From: Flavobacteriaceae bacterium
GTDB lineage: Bacteria; Bacteroidota; Bacteroidia; Flavobacteriales; Flavobacteriaceae
Length of the DNA stretch: 64,000 nucleotides
Direction of reading: 5' to 3'
Assembly (NCBI GenBank): GCA_030148025.1
Contig: JASBUG010000030.1
Span: forward strand, 124,001-188,000
Below are positions 63,921-64,000 of the stretch, piece by piece (position 1 is the first letter of the stretch; every line of letters starts with the position of its first letter). The translations under genes and the position numbers were made by a program. Under the pieces are notes generated by a model, which had not been told where the DNA came from, did no database searches, and was given only the letters and a program-made list of their open reading frames with translations.

Positions 63921-64000
63921 ATGAATACAATTATTAAAAATTTGCTATGTGTGCTTATTATAATGGTTTCTTATAGTAATACAGCACAAAACATTGAAAA
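63921..64000 (+). CDS. Start of a further exported protein (cut by window end)
   Basis: The frame begins at ATG 63921 with a signal peptide (NTIIKNLLCVLIIMVSYSNT then AQNIE) and runs off the window. It follows the esterase gene by 21 bp and is probably the next gene of the same operon. Nothing more can be said from 26 residues. Confidence 0.65.
   Translation, partial: MNTIIKNLLCVLIIMVSYSNTAQNIE

Overview
The window looks like a chromosome segment from a low-GC marine-type Flavobacteriaceae member (Bacteroidota; relatives such as Winogradskyella, Olleya or Lacinutrix are plausible, but I cannot fix the genus). The reasons are the flavobacterial forms of housekeeping genes (fused E1 alpha/beta dehydrogenase, type IX secretion sorting tail, TlpA/DUF4369 redoxin, FCIGK-ended MnmE), TAnnTTTG-type promoters, many SxxC lipoproteins and the near absence of Shine-Dalgarno sequences.

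Left part (1-39409), core chromosome: the end of a UvrD/PcrA helicase, a YrdC/Sua5-family protein, lipoproteins, an OmpA-family protein, a glycosyltransferase, holA, a LytS/LytTR two-component pair, an AprA-like methyltransferase, branched-chain 2-oxoacid dehydrogenase E1, a catalytically dead M1-peptidase/beta-barrel fusion, a type IX-secreted nuclease/phosphatase, a LOG protein, uvrA, a serine hydrolase, a tandemly duplicated pair of TPR histidine kinases, gamma-glutamyltransferase, glmM-like mutase, an LpxL-like acyltransferase, rhomboid, a TlpA-like thioredoxin and mnmE.

Middle (39391-56177), a roughly 16.8 kb integrative element: it sits in the 3' end of mnmE and is bounded by a perfect 19-bp direct repeat that restores the MnmE C-terminus. 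From left to right it holds a possible integrase-arm region, a zinc-ribbon/HTH protein, a tyrosine recombinase, an unknown 444-aa protein, two HTH_17 proteins around a Rep-like protein, then a defence cargo. The cargo is an Eco57I-type adenine methylase with a PLD-SNF2 nuclease-helicase, a candidate toxin-antitoxin-chaperone (TAC) operon whose third gene resembles SecB, and an AbiEii-type toxin with an HTH-fused antitoxin. These are followed by a 740-bp non-coding region rich in inverted repeats, a small unknown gene and a DUF6266 gene. No relaxase or conjugation genes are visible.

Right part (56178-64000): a paralogous array of membrane-anchored AraC-type regulators, each overlapped by 11 bp by a CPBP-like membrane protein. 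Both overlapped CPBP proteins have lost the protease motifs, while a third, free-standing CPBP protein between them keeps them. An NTF2-like secreted protein, an S41-like peptidase, an esterase and the start of another exported protein follow.

The strongest candidates for a second look are the TAC operon beside the methylase/PLD-helicase pair, the AraC/pseudo-CPBP modules, the mosaic kinase duplication and the structured non-coding region of the element. Family assignments come from reading motifs only; no database search was run.
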